Assembly (NCBI GenBank): GCA_021732995.1
Contig: JAKFWA010000097.1
Location: 1 to 64,000 of the forward strand
Reading direction: 5' to 3'
From: Planctomycetaceae bacterium
GTDB taxonomy: Bacteria > Planctomycetota > Planctomycetia > Planctomycetales > Planctomycetaceae
DNA: 64,000 bases
Position 1 is the stretch's first letter; every line of letters starts with the position of its first letter. Made by a program: the position numbers and the translations under genes. Shown here piece after piece: positions 15,327 through 24,020 of this stretch. Below the pieces are notes generated by a model, which did not search any database, had not been told where the DNA came from, and saw nothing but the letters and a program-made list of their open reading frames with translations.

Positions 15327-17186
15327 ATGGCTGACGATGCTCACGGTGACGCTGTCTCGGTGCCCAGCAAGGTGCCCGCAGACTTCTCGGTTCGGCGATA
15401 TCGGGTTGATCTGACATCCCGCAAGGTGTCCCGCGAGACGGTTGCTTGCGAAGACTTTGAAGATGTCTTCGGCGGCATCGCACGCGGATTCAAGCTGCTG
15501 GAAAGCTGCCCCGTCGCAGATGCCTATGATCCGTCCGCGACGTTGATCATGAACCTGGGATTGCTCAGCGGCACCGATTTCATGACCGGCCTGCGAACCT
15601 ACTTCCTGGCGTATTCGCCGCTGAAGCGTTCCCTGAGCGGTCTGCCCTCGCCGATGTGGTCGGCCGGCAGCGGCAAGTTCGGCACGAAGGTGCGTGGCCT
15701 GAATATTGATGAAATCATTTTCACGGGCCGCTGCGATACTCCGAGTTTGTTACATATTCGCCGTGACAGCGAAGACGGGCCACCTGTGTTCGACTTTGTT
15801 GACGCATCGGATCTGATTGGCCGGCACGTCAACGATCGCATCCAGGACTTGCACGGGCGATATCCTGATGCATTCTTTGCGGTGATTGGCCCCGCGGGCG
15901 AGAATTATCAACATGTGCGTTTCGCCGCGATCGCGCTGTCGACGGTCAATCAATTGCGCAGCGGAGACGGCAAATCTCGCTGGTGCGGCCGTGGTGGCAT
16001 GGGTGGAGTCATGGGCTCCAAGAATCTCATTGGTATTATTGCGGACTCGCCTGACCGCGCCAGCACCACTAAAGCACCGCCGATCCTGAAAGAACTGAAC
16101 CTGGAGGTGGCTCGTGGAAAGGGCAGTGCTCGTTTTCGAGATAAAGGCAAGAACAACGGCGGCGGTGGCACCTGGTCGAATTACTCAGCGTTGAATCCCG
16201 TGCATGCCATGCCAGAAATGAACTTCGTTCCTACGGGCACGGACGCCTCGGTTCCACTGTATCGCGACAACGTTGAGCAAGGTCCCTATGTGGTGAAGGA
16301 TGAGTCCTGCTTCCGCTGCGGTATCAGTTGTCACAAGAACGTGTATGACAAGCAGGAAGACGGCAAAGCTGGCCGCTTCCGAGCCAAGCTCGATTTTGAA
16401 CCGCTCAATCTGCTGTCTTCGAATCTCGGCATCTTTGACATTGATCAGGCGCTGGATCTGGTGGAGTTGGTCGACGAATTGGGTATGGATTCGATTTCCT
16501 GCGGCACCACGCTGGCCTACGTGATGGAGTATAATCGCCGCCATCCCGAGGCTCCGATTGCGGATGGGATGTCGTATGGCGACTACAAGAAGACACTCGA
16601 AACGATTGATAAAATCGGCAATGGCCAGTTGGAGCAAGTCGGTCAGGGAACTCTGCGATTGGCCGAGCAGCTCGGCGAAATGGGCTACGCCATGCAATGC
16701 AAAGGCGTCGAATTTCCCGCTTATCTGCCGCAGACCAATCCGGGTTATCCGTGGGCGCTGGCAGGCGGCCACATGTCGATGCGAACGTACTTGCTGCTGC
16801 TGCATGAACGCGAAACTGGCCTCGATTACTGGGTGGATGCGATTACCAACCGCGGCCTCAGCATCCTGCGCGACGACTTCATGGGAATCTGCAAGTTCAG
16901 CGGCATGAGCGACGAGCGAATGGTGGAAGCCGTTGGTGCGCTGACGGGACTCGCGATCGATGTGGCAACACTCAAACAACTCATTCGCCGGACGTTCCTG
17001 CGCGGCTACCGGCTCGAGCGCAGGCATGGCTGCACCGACGACGACTACGTGATGCCCGCTGAAGTTCATCAGGAGTATCCACAGATCGAATTGCCCTACT
17101 TCAACACACCGGAGTTCTTTTCCGAACTGAAACAGCGAGTAACAGCGCGCATTGATGAACTGCTTGTCGCTGAAGGATTATCGTGA
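15327..17186 (+). CDS. Aldehyde:ferredoxin oxidoreductase (tungsten/molybdenum-pterin enzyme)
   Basis: 619 residues, the normal length for the AOR family. The N-terminal pterin-binding domain has RGGMGGVMGSKNL near residue 220. The [4Fe-4S] cluster ligands are C328, C331 and C335 in CFRCGISC, and C522 in GICKFSG, exactly the family pattern. The enzyme oxidises aldehydes to acids, or the reverse, with ferredoxin as electron partner, using a bis-pterin tungsten or molybdenum centre. It starts an operon with a MoaD-like gene 6 bases downstream and a TPP enzyme after that. AggA-type spacing before the ATG is modest (AGGATGGT). The specific aldehyde is unknown; the TPP neighbour may make it. Confidence 0.92.
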   Translation: MADDAHGDAVSVPSKVPADFSVRRYRVDLTSRKVSRETVACEDFEDVFGGIARGFKLLESCPVADAYDPSATLIMNLGLLSGTDFMTGLRTYFLAYSPLKRSLSGLPSPMWSAGSGKFGTKVRGLNIDEIIFTGRCDTPSLLHIRRDSEDGPPVFDFVDASDLIGRHVNDRIQDLHGRYPDAFFAVIGPAGENYQHVRFAAIALSTVNQLRSGDGKSRWCGRGGMGGVMGSKNLIGIIADSPDRASTTKAPPILKELNLEVARGKGSARFRDKGKNNGGGGTWSNYSALNPVHAMPEMNFVPTGTDASVPLYRDNVEQGPYVVKDESCFRCGISCHKNVYDKQEDGKAGRFRAKLDFEPLNLLSSNLGIFDIDQALDLVELVDELGMDSISCGTTLAYVMEYNRRHPEAPIADGMSYGDYKKTLETIDKIGNGQLEQVGQGTLRLAEQLGEMGYAMQCKGVEFPAYLPQTNPGYPWALAGGHMSMRTYLLLLHERETGLDYWVDAITNRGLSILRDDFMGICKFSGMSDERMVEAVGALTGLAIDVATLKQLIRRTFLRGYRLERRHGCTDDDYVMPAEVHQEYPQIELPYFNTPEFFSELKQRVTARIDELLVAEGLS

Positions 17187-17192
17187 GGTAGT

Positions 17193-17468
17193 ATGAGCGT
17201 GAATGTTGAACTGCCTTCAGCGCTGGCTCGCTACGCAGGCGGCACGAAGTTTCTGGTCGCGTCTGGAGACAATGTTCGCATGCTGTTTGAGAAACTGTGG
17301 GAAGACTATCCACAATTGCGGATTCGTCTGCTCGACAAACGCGATCAACTTTATCCCTATTTCGTTCTGATCAAAAATAATGTGCGGCTCAGTCCGCAGG
17401 AATTGTGTGACATACCGTTGGATGACGGTGACACACTGGAAGTTATGACGCTGGCGGGTGGCGGTTAA
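17193..17468 (+). CDS. MoaD/ThiS-like sulfur-carrier protein
   Basis: 91 residues with a beta-grasp layout: an opening strand (MSVNVELPSAL), a helix (NVRMLFEKLWEDY), a late strand (DGDTLEVMTLAGGG), and the C-terminal Gly-Gly needed for adenylation and thiocarboxylate formation. It follows the oxidoreductase by 6 bases and precedes the TPP enzyme by 15. MoaD-type proteins donate sulfur to the pterin dithiolene, so it probably helps make the W/Mo cofactor of its neighbour. A dedicated MoaD beside an AOR gene is a known pattern. ThiS function is less likely because no thiamine genes are nearby. Confidence 0.88.
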   Translation: MSVNVELPSALARYAGGTKFLVASGDNVRMLFEKLWEDYPQLRIRLLDKRDQLYPYFVLIKNNVRLSPQELCDIPLDDGDTLEVMTLAGGG

Positions 17469-17483
17469 CCAAGGAGCAACCTG

Positions 17484-19130
17484 ATGAACGCTGCGGAACT
17501 GTTTGTGAAGTGTCTGGAAGCAGAGACTGTCGAGTACATCTTTGGTGTTCCGGGTGAAGAGAATGCGCACTTCATGATAGCGCTGGAGGGTTCGTCCATC
17601 CGGTTCATCCTCGCACGGCATGAGCAAGGCGCCGCGTTCATGGCCGACGTCTACGGAAGACTGACCGGTCGTGCCGCGGTGTGCCTGGGCACTCTCGGCC
17701 CCGGAGCTACGAACCTGACGACGGGCGTGGCGGACGCCAATATGGACCGCGCGCCGATGGTCGTCATCACCGGCCAGGCTGACAGTCGCCGTCAGCACAA
17801 GGAAAGTCACCAGAACATGGACGTCGTGCAGATGTTCAAACCGATGACGAAATGGGCGACGCCCATCATTCATCCGGACAACATTCCTGAAGTCGTCCGC
17901 AAAGCCTTTAAGCTGGCTACGACAGAAAAGCCCGGTGCGTGTCATATCGAACTGGCCGATGATATTGCACATTGGGATGCCAAGGGAGTGCCCATTCCTC
18001 CGAAGCAGTTTCGGCGACCTGTTCCGGATGACAAGATTGTCGACAAGGCGGCTGAACTGATCCGCAACGCGAAGCGACCCATCATCCTGGCGGGCAACGG
18101 TGCCATTCGCCGCCGGGCCGCGAAACAACTGCGTCATTTTGCCGAGCAAACAGGGATTGGCGTAGCCTGCACCTTCATGGGTAAGGGCTGCGTGTCGCGT
18201 CAGGCTCCATACAGCCTGCTGACAATCGGACTGCAGGCTAAGGATCAGGTCTCCTGCGCTTTCGAAGCCGCAGACCTGGTGATCACGCTGGGATATGATC
18301 TTGTCGAGTATCATCCGAATGTATGGAACAAAGGCGACGACAAGAAAATTATTCACATCGACTTCCTGCCAGCCGAAGTCGATCAGCACTATCGAGTCGA
18401 CGTCGAGATCGTGGGTGACCTCGCCCACGCTCTGTGGATGTTGAATGAGCGCTTTAGCAAGGAGCCAGCCCGATTTGATATCCGGCAACAGAAATCGGTG
18501 CGTGAGCAGATGCTCGCGGAGTTTGCCGAGCACAAGGACGACGACACGGAAGGCACAATTCGCCCGCAGAAGGCGATCTGGGATATCCGGCAGGCACTGG
18601 GGCCGAATGATATCCTGCTCAGCGACGTCGGTGCTCACAAAATGTGGGCCGCCCGTTACTACCAGTGCGACGAGCCGAACACGTGCCTGATCTCGAACGG
18701 CTTCTGTTCGATGGGATTTGCCCTGCCGGGAGCCATTGCCGCCAAGCTGGTGCATCCGCATCGTCGAGTGCTTGCGCTCTGCGGCGACGGTGGCTTCATG
18801 ATGAACGTCCAGGAGCTGGAGACCGCTAAGCGGCTCGGTACCAATATTGTCGTCATGATCTGGGAAGACAACGCCTATGGCCTGATCGCCTGGAAGCAAA
18901 AGAACCAGTTCGGAACTCATACCGACCTGGCTTTCACCAATCCCGACTTCGTGATGCTGGCCGAATCATTTGGTTGTAAGGGGATTCGAGTTAACAACTC
19001 GCGAGATCTGCCTGCCGCCCTCGAAGAGGCCTTTGCCGCTGACTCGCCGGTCTTGCTGGTGATACCCATCGACTACCGCGAAAACGCCAAACTCACCGAA
19101 CGCCTGGGTCAGATGACCTGCCCAATTTGA
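17484..19130 (+). CDS. Acetolactate synthase-like thiamine-diphosphate enzyme
   Basis: 548 residues, closest in look to catabolic acetolactate synthase (AlsS/IlvB type). The catalytic glutamate is E47 in ARHEQGA, followed by GTLGPGATNL. The TPP-binding motif runs from GDG (434-436) to N463. The central domain is present, but I see no linked regulatory subunit gene. Enzymes of this group decarboxylate pyruvate or another 2-oxo acid and add the product to an acceptor. AAGGAG stands 7 bases before the ATG and the gene is third in the AOR-MoaD operon. That context suggests it makes or consumes a carbonyl compound handled by the oxidoreductase; oxalyl-CoA or sulfo-compound TPP enzymes are alternatives. 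Confidence 0.85.
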   Translation: MNAAELFVKCLEAETVEYIFGVPGEENAHFMIALEGSSIRFILARHEQGAAFMADVYGRLTGRAAVCLGTLGPGATNLTTGVADANMDRAPMVVITGQADSRRQHKESHQNMDVVQMFKPMTKWATPIIHPDNIPEVVRKAFKLATTEKPGACHIELADDIAHWDAKGVPIPPKQFRRPVPDDKIVDKAAELIRNAKRPIILAGNGAIRRRAAKQLRHFAEQTGIGVACTFMGKGCVSRQAPYSLLTIGLQAKDQVSCAFEAADLVITLGYDLVEYHPNVWNKGDDKKIIHIDFLPAEVDQHYRVDVEIVGDLAHALWMLNERFSKEPARFDIRQQKSVREQMLAEFAEHKDDDTEGTIRPQKAIWDIRQALGPNDILLSDVGAHKMWAARYYQCDEPNTCLISNGFCSMGFALPGAIAAKLVHPHRRVLALCGDGGFMMNVQELETAKRLGTNIVVMIWEDNAYGLIAWKQKNQFGTHTDLAFTNPDFVMLAESFGCKGIRVNNSRDLPAALEEAFAADSPVLLVIPIDYRENAKLTERLGQMTCPI

Positions 19131-19287
19131 TTCTAGCCGCCTCACCTCTCGCAGCTTGGATCTGGTTGGCATCCTGTATCTGCCGGGAAGAGGTGGCCGC
19201 AAAACTCTACGATTCCGCCCTCTTGTCGCCCGGTACGCCGAGTACAGCCATCTTCGCGAGTTGAGTCGTTGTTCGTAAGGCCCACCA

Positions 19288-19995
19288 ATGAACCGAGTGA
19301 CCTGGAACGGCCTTCCGTTTGAAAACGCGCCGAGGAAACTGCCAGGCAAGCTGCGGGAAACGATATTTGATTATCTCCCCGCGCCAGTGCTGATGACTTC
19401 TGTGATAGAAGAAATGGCTCAGAAATATCAAAGCGGAGCGTGGTGCAAAACACCGGAACACTATGCTCCCATGCAGGCGGCCTATTTTATTCAACCACAA
19501 TCGCCAGACTCCCACACGAAGCGCCGTGACTTATTTCGCTTGAGAGTCGCGGAAGCGGAAGCCGACGGTTTCGTCGTTCCTGAAGTTTTCCGCACACTCG
19601 TCGAAACAGACGCCTACGTCGATCGACTGCATCACAATACGATCTGGCTGGAAATGCCTGAAGAATTGTGGCGACTCCCCAGCGATCCATCTCATGTGGT
19701 ATTTCTCGCCTTCAAGGAAGGTCAGGGATGTTGCAATTGGCATTTGTTATTGGCACCTGACGGGTCCCACTCCATGGTCAGTTGCGAGCACCCCTTCGGG
19801 GTGAGGTCAAACTGGCCAAGTCTCGTTTTTCCAGACTATAGCCATTGGAAGGTCAACCGATGTGCTGACTCGATTGAAGAATGGCTATACTACTACTTTC
19901 TCGATTCTGCCGATGACGACCGGCACTACATCGAACAGTTGCGGCCCTATCATCCGGATGGATGGAGCGGATACTTACACAGTCAGCCGGCATAG
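19288..19995 (+). CDS. SUKH (SMI1/KNR4)-like hypothetical protein
   Basis: 235 residues, cytosolic, with AAGG before the ATG. The second half resembles the SUKH superfamily: a helical VPEVFRTLVETDAYVDRL, then HVVFLAFKEGQGCCNWHLLL with a following PDGSH turn, and a closing helix ADSIEEWLYYYFLDS. SUKH proteins are common immunity proteins against contact-dependent or polymorphic toxins, and also occur as orphans. No toxin gene is seen nearby. It is followed by a DUF4262 gene, another family of the same kind. The superfamily assignment comes from pattern resemblance only and needs a profile search. Confidence 0.6.
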   Translation: MNRVTWNGLPFENAPRKLPGKLRETIFDYLPAPVLMTSVIEEMAQKYQSGAWCKTPEHYAPMQAAYFIQPQSPDSHTKRRDLFRLRVAEAEADGFVVPEVFRTLVETDAYVDRLHHNTIWLEMPEELWRLPSDPSHVVFLAFKEGQGCCNWHLLLAPDGSHSMVSCEHPFGVRSNWPSLVFPDYSHWKVNRCADSIEEWLYYYFLDSADDDRHYIEQLRPYHPDGWSGYLHSQPA

Positions 19996-20072
19996 CGGAT
20001 CGTGGGACTTACCAGCCACAGACCGCTACCCGCCGCGTTAAGAGGAAGCATTCTGATTCAAGGGAGCTGACG

Positions 20073-20558
20073 GTGTTCAACTGGTTCAGAAAAAAGAAGC
20101 TCGACCCGAGACTGCCGACGCCCGAGGATGACTATGACCGAGCCGTGCTCGCGGACATCGCACGAGTCGGCTGGTCGGTGATCTGTATTGATGACGGGCC
20201 AACACCGTATCAGTTCTCGCTCGGGCTCTACCATTCTCACAATCATCCCGAAATCATCATTTTCGGCCTTCCGCGAGATACTGGCGGGTACATCATCAAT
20301 CAAGTCGGTGGCATGGTCCTGCTTGGCAACACCATCGAACCGGATCGTTACTACGACGACTACACCAACACCGGCAACTACTTCAAAACCGTCGACCCGG
20401 AATACTACGGTGATTACTGCGGATATTGCAGATGGCTTTACCGAGGTTCAGACTTTCCGATGTACCAATGTGTGTGGCCGCTTAAAACCGGCGAGTACCC
20501 CTGGGACGACGGATACCCACCGGAAGGGGCGGAGATTCAGCCATTGCTTGCCAGGTGA
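20073..20558 (+). CDS. DUF4262 domain protein
   Basis: About 161 residues. The DUF4262 signature covers residues 20-80: ADIARVGWSVICI, then PYQFSLGLYHSHNHPEIIIFGLP. The domain is typical of small cytosolic proteins of unknown function that are often found with SUKH-type immunity genes. The C-terminal part is rich in Tyr, Gly and Asp (YYGDYCGYCRWLY). I set the start at GTG 20073, because GGGAG is 6 bases upstream; the open frame extends further back without such a site. It lies 77 bases after the SUKH-like gene, in the same direction. Confidence 0.75.
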   Translation: MFNWFRKKKLDPRLPTPEDDYDRAVLADIARVGWSVICIDDGPTPYQFSLGLYHSHNHPEIIIFGLPRDTGGYIINQVGGMVLLGNTIEPDRYYDDYTNTGNYFKTVDPEYYGDYCGYCRWLYRGSDFPMYQCVWPLKTGEYPWDDGYPPEGAEIQPLLAR

Positions 20559-20637
20559 AGCATCACAGTCTCTTCACCTGAGCGCCGCGTGCGCATGGAA
20601 TCAATAGGTTTGCCGCGGCCGAGCGAACGGAGAGGTA

Positions 20638-21288
20638 ATGGCTCAACGGATGATTCCACTCGAAGCTATTGATCGTGCGTTGGGAAGGTGCGGACAACCA
20701 CCTCAGCCGCTCGATACGGGACTGTCGCTGACAGAGCGTGACACGCTGCTGGAGCAGGCACTGTGCTTTCCAGATCGGCCTTTACCCACCGGCGAACTGG
20801 GCGACTGGGCTGCGGTTCTGATGAGCGTCGGAAAAGAACCCAATGTCATGGCTGCAGTAGCCGTAGTGGAAACTGCGATGGGTTTGACGCCCTCCCACAG
20901 CCCCGATATCGATTTCGTGCAGAAGGTTCTGGCCGAACTGCACGTCTGGCTCAGCAGTTCCAAAGACACGCCCGATTTGCGGCGGCTCGGGGACCTGTGG
21001 TGGAGCCTCACCAGAAACCCGCCCGAAGCGGCGAATACACCACTGGGTGATGCCGCATTCATGGCGTGGTTCGTCGCTGGCTATGACCCCGAAGGTTCGG
21101 GTAATCCGCCCGATGACCGCGAGCAATTGCTCCAATGGATGGATGAGTCCGCCAATAATGTGACAGCCATCGTCGACGTATTCAGTACGGCGCAACAGGC
21201 CGTTGGAAAAGAGCATGCCGCGGCTCTCGTAGACAGCGTCCGAGAATCAGTCGCAGCTTGGCGCGAGATGGATTCGGCGACGATATAA
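20638..21288 (+). CDS. Hypothetical protein, 216 residues
   Basis: A frame with a good ribosome-binding site (GGAGAGGTA directly before the ATG). The protein is soluble, mostly alpha-helical and rich in Ala, Leu and acidic residues. It contains no cysteine cluster, signal peptide or motif I recognise beyond LGDWAAVLMSVGKEPNVMAAVAVVE. It follows the SUKH-like and DUF4262 genes in the same direction with a gap of 79 bases, so it may share their context. No function can be offered. Confidence 0.6.
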   Translation: MAQRMIPLEAIDRALGRCGQPPQPLDTGLSLTERDTLLEQALCFPDRPLPTGELGDWAAVLMSVGKEPNVMAAVAVVETAMGLTPSHSPDIDFVQKVLAELHVWLSSSKDTPDLRRLGDLWWSLTRNPPEAANTPLGDAAFMAWFVAGYDPEGSGNPPDDREQLLQWMDESANNVTAIVDVFSTAQQAVGKEHAAALVDSVRESVAAWREMDSATI

Positions 21289-21375
21289 CAACGTACTGCC
21301 CCGAAGCGACTGATCCGGATGGCTGGCACGCTCTGACGAGAGCGAAGGACGTGGCTGCCGTGCTACCCGCCTTGG

Positions 21376-21897
21376 TTACACGTTGCTCGTCGGGAACGTC
21401 ATTTCGAACAGGGCAACTTCCGTCCCATGGTAGTGGGCCGGAAGGGCCGGGTCCGGTCCAATCACGTGGCGGCCCATGACGACAAATCCCGCTTGTTCAT
21501 AATACGCGACGAGTTGCCGACTCGCCGCCGCTGTATCCAGTCGAATCCCCTCACGCTGCAAGTCTCTACTGTGCGCACAGGCCCATTCAATTACGGCAGG
21601 AAGCAATCCCCGCGACGTGCCAGACGGACTACGTGCGATTCGGTGGAGATAGACATGAGCACCGCGTTCACGTTCGCCCCAAACGGCTGGATCTTCGTAA
21701 GCGACGGAAAACGTGCCCATCATCACATCGTTGTCCATGACACGGAATAGCTTCCGTGCTCGAACTTCCGCAATGAGCGACGCGTCCGAAAACTCCGGCC
21801 AGACGAGCGTGCCACATTCCAGTTGCCGTCGGCGACCTTCGGCATAGGCTTCCTGAATGCGAGGCAGATCACCGATGCTCGCGGGTTCGACATTCAT
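21376..21897 (-). CDS. GNAT family N-acetyltransferase
   Basis: About 173 residues. The GNAT fold is visible: an N-terminal SIGDLPRIQEAYAEG helix, the strand YLHRIARSPSGTSRGLLPAVIEWA, where the acetyl-CoA pyrophosphate loop is RSPSGTSRG (a variant of the usual Q/RxxGxG/A), and the C-terminal DTAAASRQLVAYYEQAGFVVMG. The substrate is unknown. I take the ATG at 21897 as the start. It converges with the hypothetical gene to the left and lies downstream of the histidine kinase on the same strand, 143 bases away. Confidence 0.85.
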   Translation of the reverse strand: MNVEPASIGDLPRIQEAYAEGRRRQLECGTLVWPEFSDASLIAEVRARKLFRVMDNDVMMGTFSVAYEDPAVWGERERGAHVYLHRIARSPSGTSRGLLPAVIEWACAHSRDLQREGIRLDTAAASRQLVAYYEQAGFVVMGRHVIGPDPALPAHYHGTEVALFEMTFPTSNV

Positions 21898-22040
21898 GAC
21901 TGAACGATCCTGGTTCCGTCTGACGATCAGCATCACCGGGCCGGTGCTGATGACTTGTCATTTGAAACCGCAGCGCGGCTTCGGCAGACCGAAGACGGGC
22001 AACCGGGGCCACGCCACTTCTGGGTCTGCATTGCCTCGAA

Positions 22041-23159
22041 CTAACTCTGTTGTCCTGGGAGTATAAACCGGAATGTCGAGCCGACACCGAGTTCACTCTC
22101 CACGGTTACTACCCCATCGTGAGCCTCGACGAAGGTCTTGACGATGGCAAGGCCAAGGCCCAACCCGCCATGCTTGTCGGGGTCTGTCTCGTGCTTGTCG
22201 AACACGGTACAGCGACGATCTTCCGGTATACCTGCGCCGTTGTCGCGGACGAAACACTCGACGGTGTCGTCCTCGCCCGTCACGCTCGCCCCGATGACGA
22301 CCTCGCCGCGCGGCGTGTAGGAGATTGCGTTGGCAATTAAATTCTGGAACACCCGCCGCAGCAAACTGGCATCGGCGTAGACGACAAAATCGTGGGGAAT
22401 CGCGTTGATCAAGCGGGTCGAATCGGTCCCTGCGACCGGGTGAAGATCATGAATGAGGGCTTCAACCAGAGGCCACAGGTCAAATCGTCGCCGTTCTAAC
22501 TTGATGCCAACTTCGCTCTCCAGATTCTCGTTCTCCTTGAGCACCTTCCCGATCAAGTCCTGAAGGTGTTGCACGTTCCGGTTCAGGGTCTTAAACATCT
22601 GGCTCGTATCCGGACTTCCGCTCTGATCCCGCGCGAGGAGCAGTTCGAGTACCCGTGCCGAAAGTGAAATGGCACTCAGTGGCGTGCGAAGATCGTGGGC
22701 CACGAACGTCAAATACTCCTCCCGGCGATGCTGTACTTCCAGTGCCTTCTGGGTAGCAAACGATGCCACGGCCGACCCGATCGCTCCGTCCAGGACGCGG
22801 TTCAGGATGTGAAATGGCTTCCCCTGCAGGCTTAACCCATTCCGGTCCGCGAGGTCGTGTATACTCCCTCGCAGGATGTTGTACTCCGCAACGACTTCCT
22901 CGATATCGTAGGCATCTTTGACCCGCTGCAGCCCATGTGCCGGCGGGGTGCCCTCGGCAACGACTTGTGCGATCGTCTCATCCGAGCCCGATCGAAACGC
23001 GCTCGCCAGTTCCAGCAAGAGCTTTGGAACGTGATCATTCAGCGTCGGAATGTCGAGACCCCGCGCCGCTGGGAGCTTCTGGACCTGCACACGCCACCGC
23101 GCCAGTAAGTCATCCCGCTCGTGTTCGATCAGCCGTGCAAGTTCACGAGGAACGTCCAT
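22041..23159 (-). CDS. Sensor histidine kinase with RsbRD-like N-terminal domain
   Basis: About 372 residues. The N-terminal helical part (residues 1-150, ARLIEHERDDLLARWRVQV) resembles the RsbRD N-terminal sensory domain. HisKA follows, with the phospho-acceptor histidine in FVAHDLRTPLSAIS, then HATPase_c with N-box NLIANAISYTP, G1 VRDNGAGIP and G2 GLGLGLAIV. No transmembrane helix is visible, so it is probably a cytosolic sensor. GAGGAGA stands 6 bases before the ATG at 23159. There is no response regulator next to it. It phosphorylates an unknown partner. Confidence 0.9.
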   Translation of the reverse strand: MDVPRELARLIEHERDDLLARWRVQVQKLPAARGLDIPTLNDHVPKLLLELASAFRSGSDETIAQVVAEGTPPAHGLQRVKDAYDIEEVVAEYNILRGSIHDLADRNGLSLQGKPFHILNRVLDGAIGSAVASFATQKALEVQHRREEYLTFVAHDLRTPLSAISLSARVLELLLARDQSGSPDTSQMFKTLNRNVQHLQDLIGKVLKENENLESEVGIKLERRRFDLWPLVEALIHDLHPVAGTDSTRLINAIPHDFVVYADASLLRRVFQNLIANAISYTPRGEVVIGASVTGEDDTVECFVRDNGAGIPEDRRCTVFDKHETDPDKHGGLGLGLAIVKTFVEAHDGVVTVESELGVGSTFRFILPGQQS

Positions 23160-23614
23160 GGTCTCTCTCCTCATTATTTCTGCAGTCGGCTGAATCACCC
23201 CGCCGCCGAACCCCCTGTCAAGCCCCATTGCGCCGCGAGAGTCAATAACCATCCTACCGCAAAGCGGGCCGCGCCACACGTCGGCTCAAACCGCTTGTCA
23301 GGCGGCAGTGGTAATACGCATCTTGATGCGAGAGTGTCGTCACGATTGGCCAAGTTGGTTGCAACCTTCGCAACCAACTGCTTTCTGAGTTCGGCATGCG
23401 GCCGCCCAATGGAGAGTGACGTTGCATTGGAAACCGAACCCGAGATCCCGTTGGGAGATGGGTACATCAACGGCTACTGCCATCCCCGCCAGCTCACGGG
23501 TGGCCCCGCGACATTGTTGCATTGGTCGCTTTTGGCTGGTTTCACTAGCCGTCAAATGACTACTATCACTCGTCACTGACGATTGTAGCAGAACGAATTC
23601 ACCTTGGGACGACC
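23160..23614. other. Intergenic region between kinase and ubiquitin-like gene
   Basis: This 455-base gap separates two divergent genes and should carry both promoters. Open frames crossing it lack ribosome-binding sites and are shadows. No repeat or RNA gene was recognised. Confidence 0.4.
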
Positions 23615-24010
23615 ATGTCTACGCTGGCTGTTCGTGATGAAGAAACCGCAGGAAAGACGATCCGCGAATTCTCGCTTGACTTCTTGACGGAGCATATCAC
23701 CGTGCGTGAGTTAATTCGCAGCCGCGTGTATCAAGAAGTGAGTGACTATAATGTGCGCCAAGGCGAATCTGAATACCGTGGTCTTGTCATGCCCAATGGT
23801 GCAGACCGCACGTTGAATGGTTTTCGACTCAAGAAGCCTCGAGTGATCGATTGGAAGGAACAATTCGAGCGTGCCATCGAAGCATTTGAAAAGAACCGCA
23901 TTCTGATTCTCGTCAATGACCAGCAAGCGGAGTCATTGGATCAACAGATCGAAGTCCGCACCGACACCGTCGTCACCTTCCTGCGGCTGACATTATTGGT
24001 TGGAGGTTGA
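23615..24010 (+). CDS. Ubiquitin-like beta-grasp protein ending in Gly-Gly
   Basis: 131 residues. Residues 3-10 and 14-23 look like the first beta hairpin (STLAVRDE, KTIREFSLDF), and 28-45 like the main helix (ITVRELIRSRVYQEVSDY). The C-terminal part mirrors ubiquitin: a strand RILILVN, then SLDQQIEV in the place of ubiquitin's TLSDYNIQ, then VVTFLRLTLLVGG in the place of TLHLVLRLRGG. An insertion of about 45 residues, with an extra helix (WKEQFERAIEAFEKN), sits in the middle. The chain ends exactly at Gly-Gly. The fold is inferred from pattern, not searched. Its last two codons, GGA GGT, form the ribosome-binding site for the DUF4132 gene, so the two products are coupled. Confidence 0.7.
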   Translation: MSTLAVRDEETAGKTIREFSLDFLTEHITVRELIRSRVYQEVSDYNVRQGESEYRGLVMPNGADRTLNGFRLKKPRVIDWKEQFERAIEAFEKNRILILVNDQQAESLDQQIEVRTDTVVTFLRLTLLVGG

Positions 24011-24020
24011 GCTGCGCGCC

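Noticed and set aside
17217-18920. 567-codon minus-strand frame opposite the TPP enzyme
   Set aside because: The plus strand encodes an unmistakable TPP enzyme; the opposite frame is His/Arg-rich and carries no domain.
23160-23614. Possible tRNA or small RNA in the kinase/ubiquitin-like gap
   Set aside because: No T-arm, acceptor stem or CCA-adjacent pattern could be built from the sequence.
24000-24020. TTG start at 24000 or CTG at 24012 for the DUF4132 gene
   Set aside because: TTG has no ribosome-binding site. CTG has good spacing from GGAGG but is a very rare start; the ATG at 24021 was kept, with spacing on the long side.
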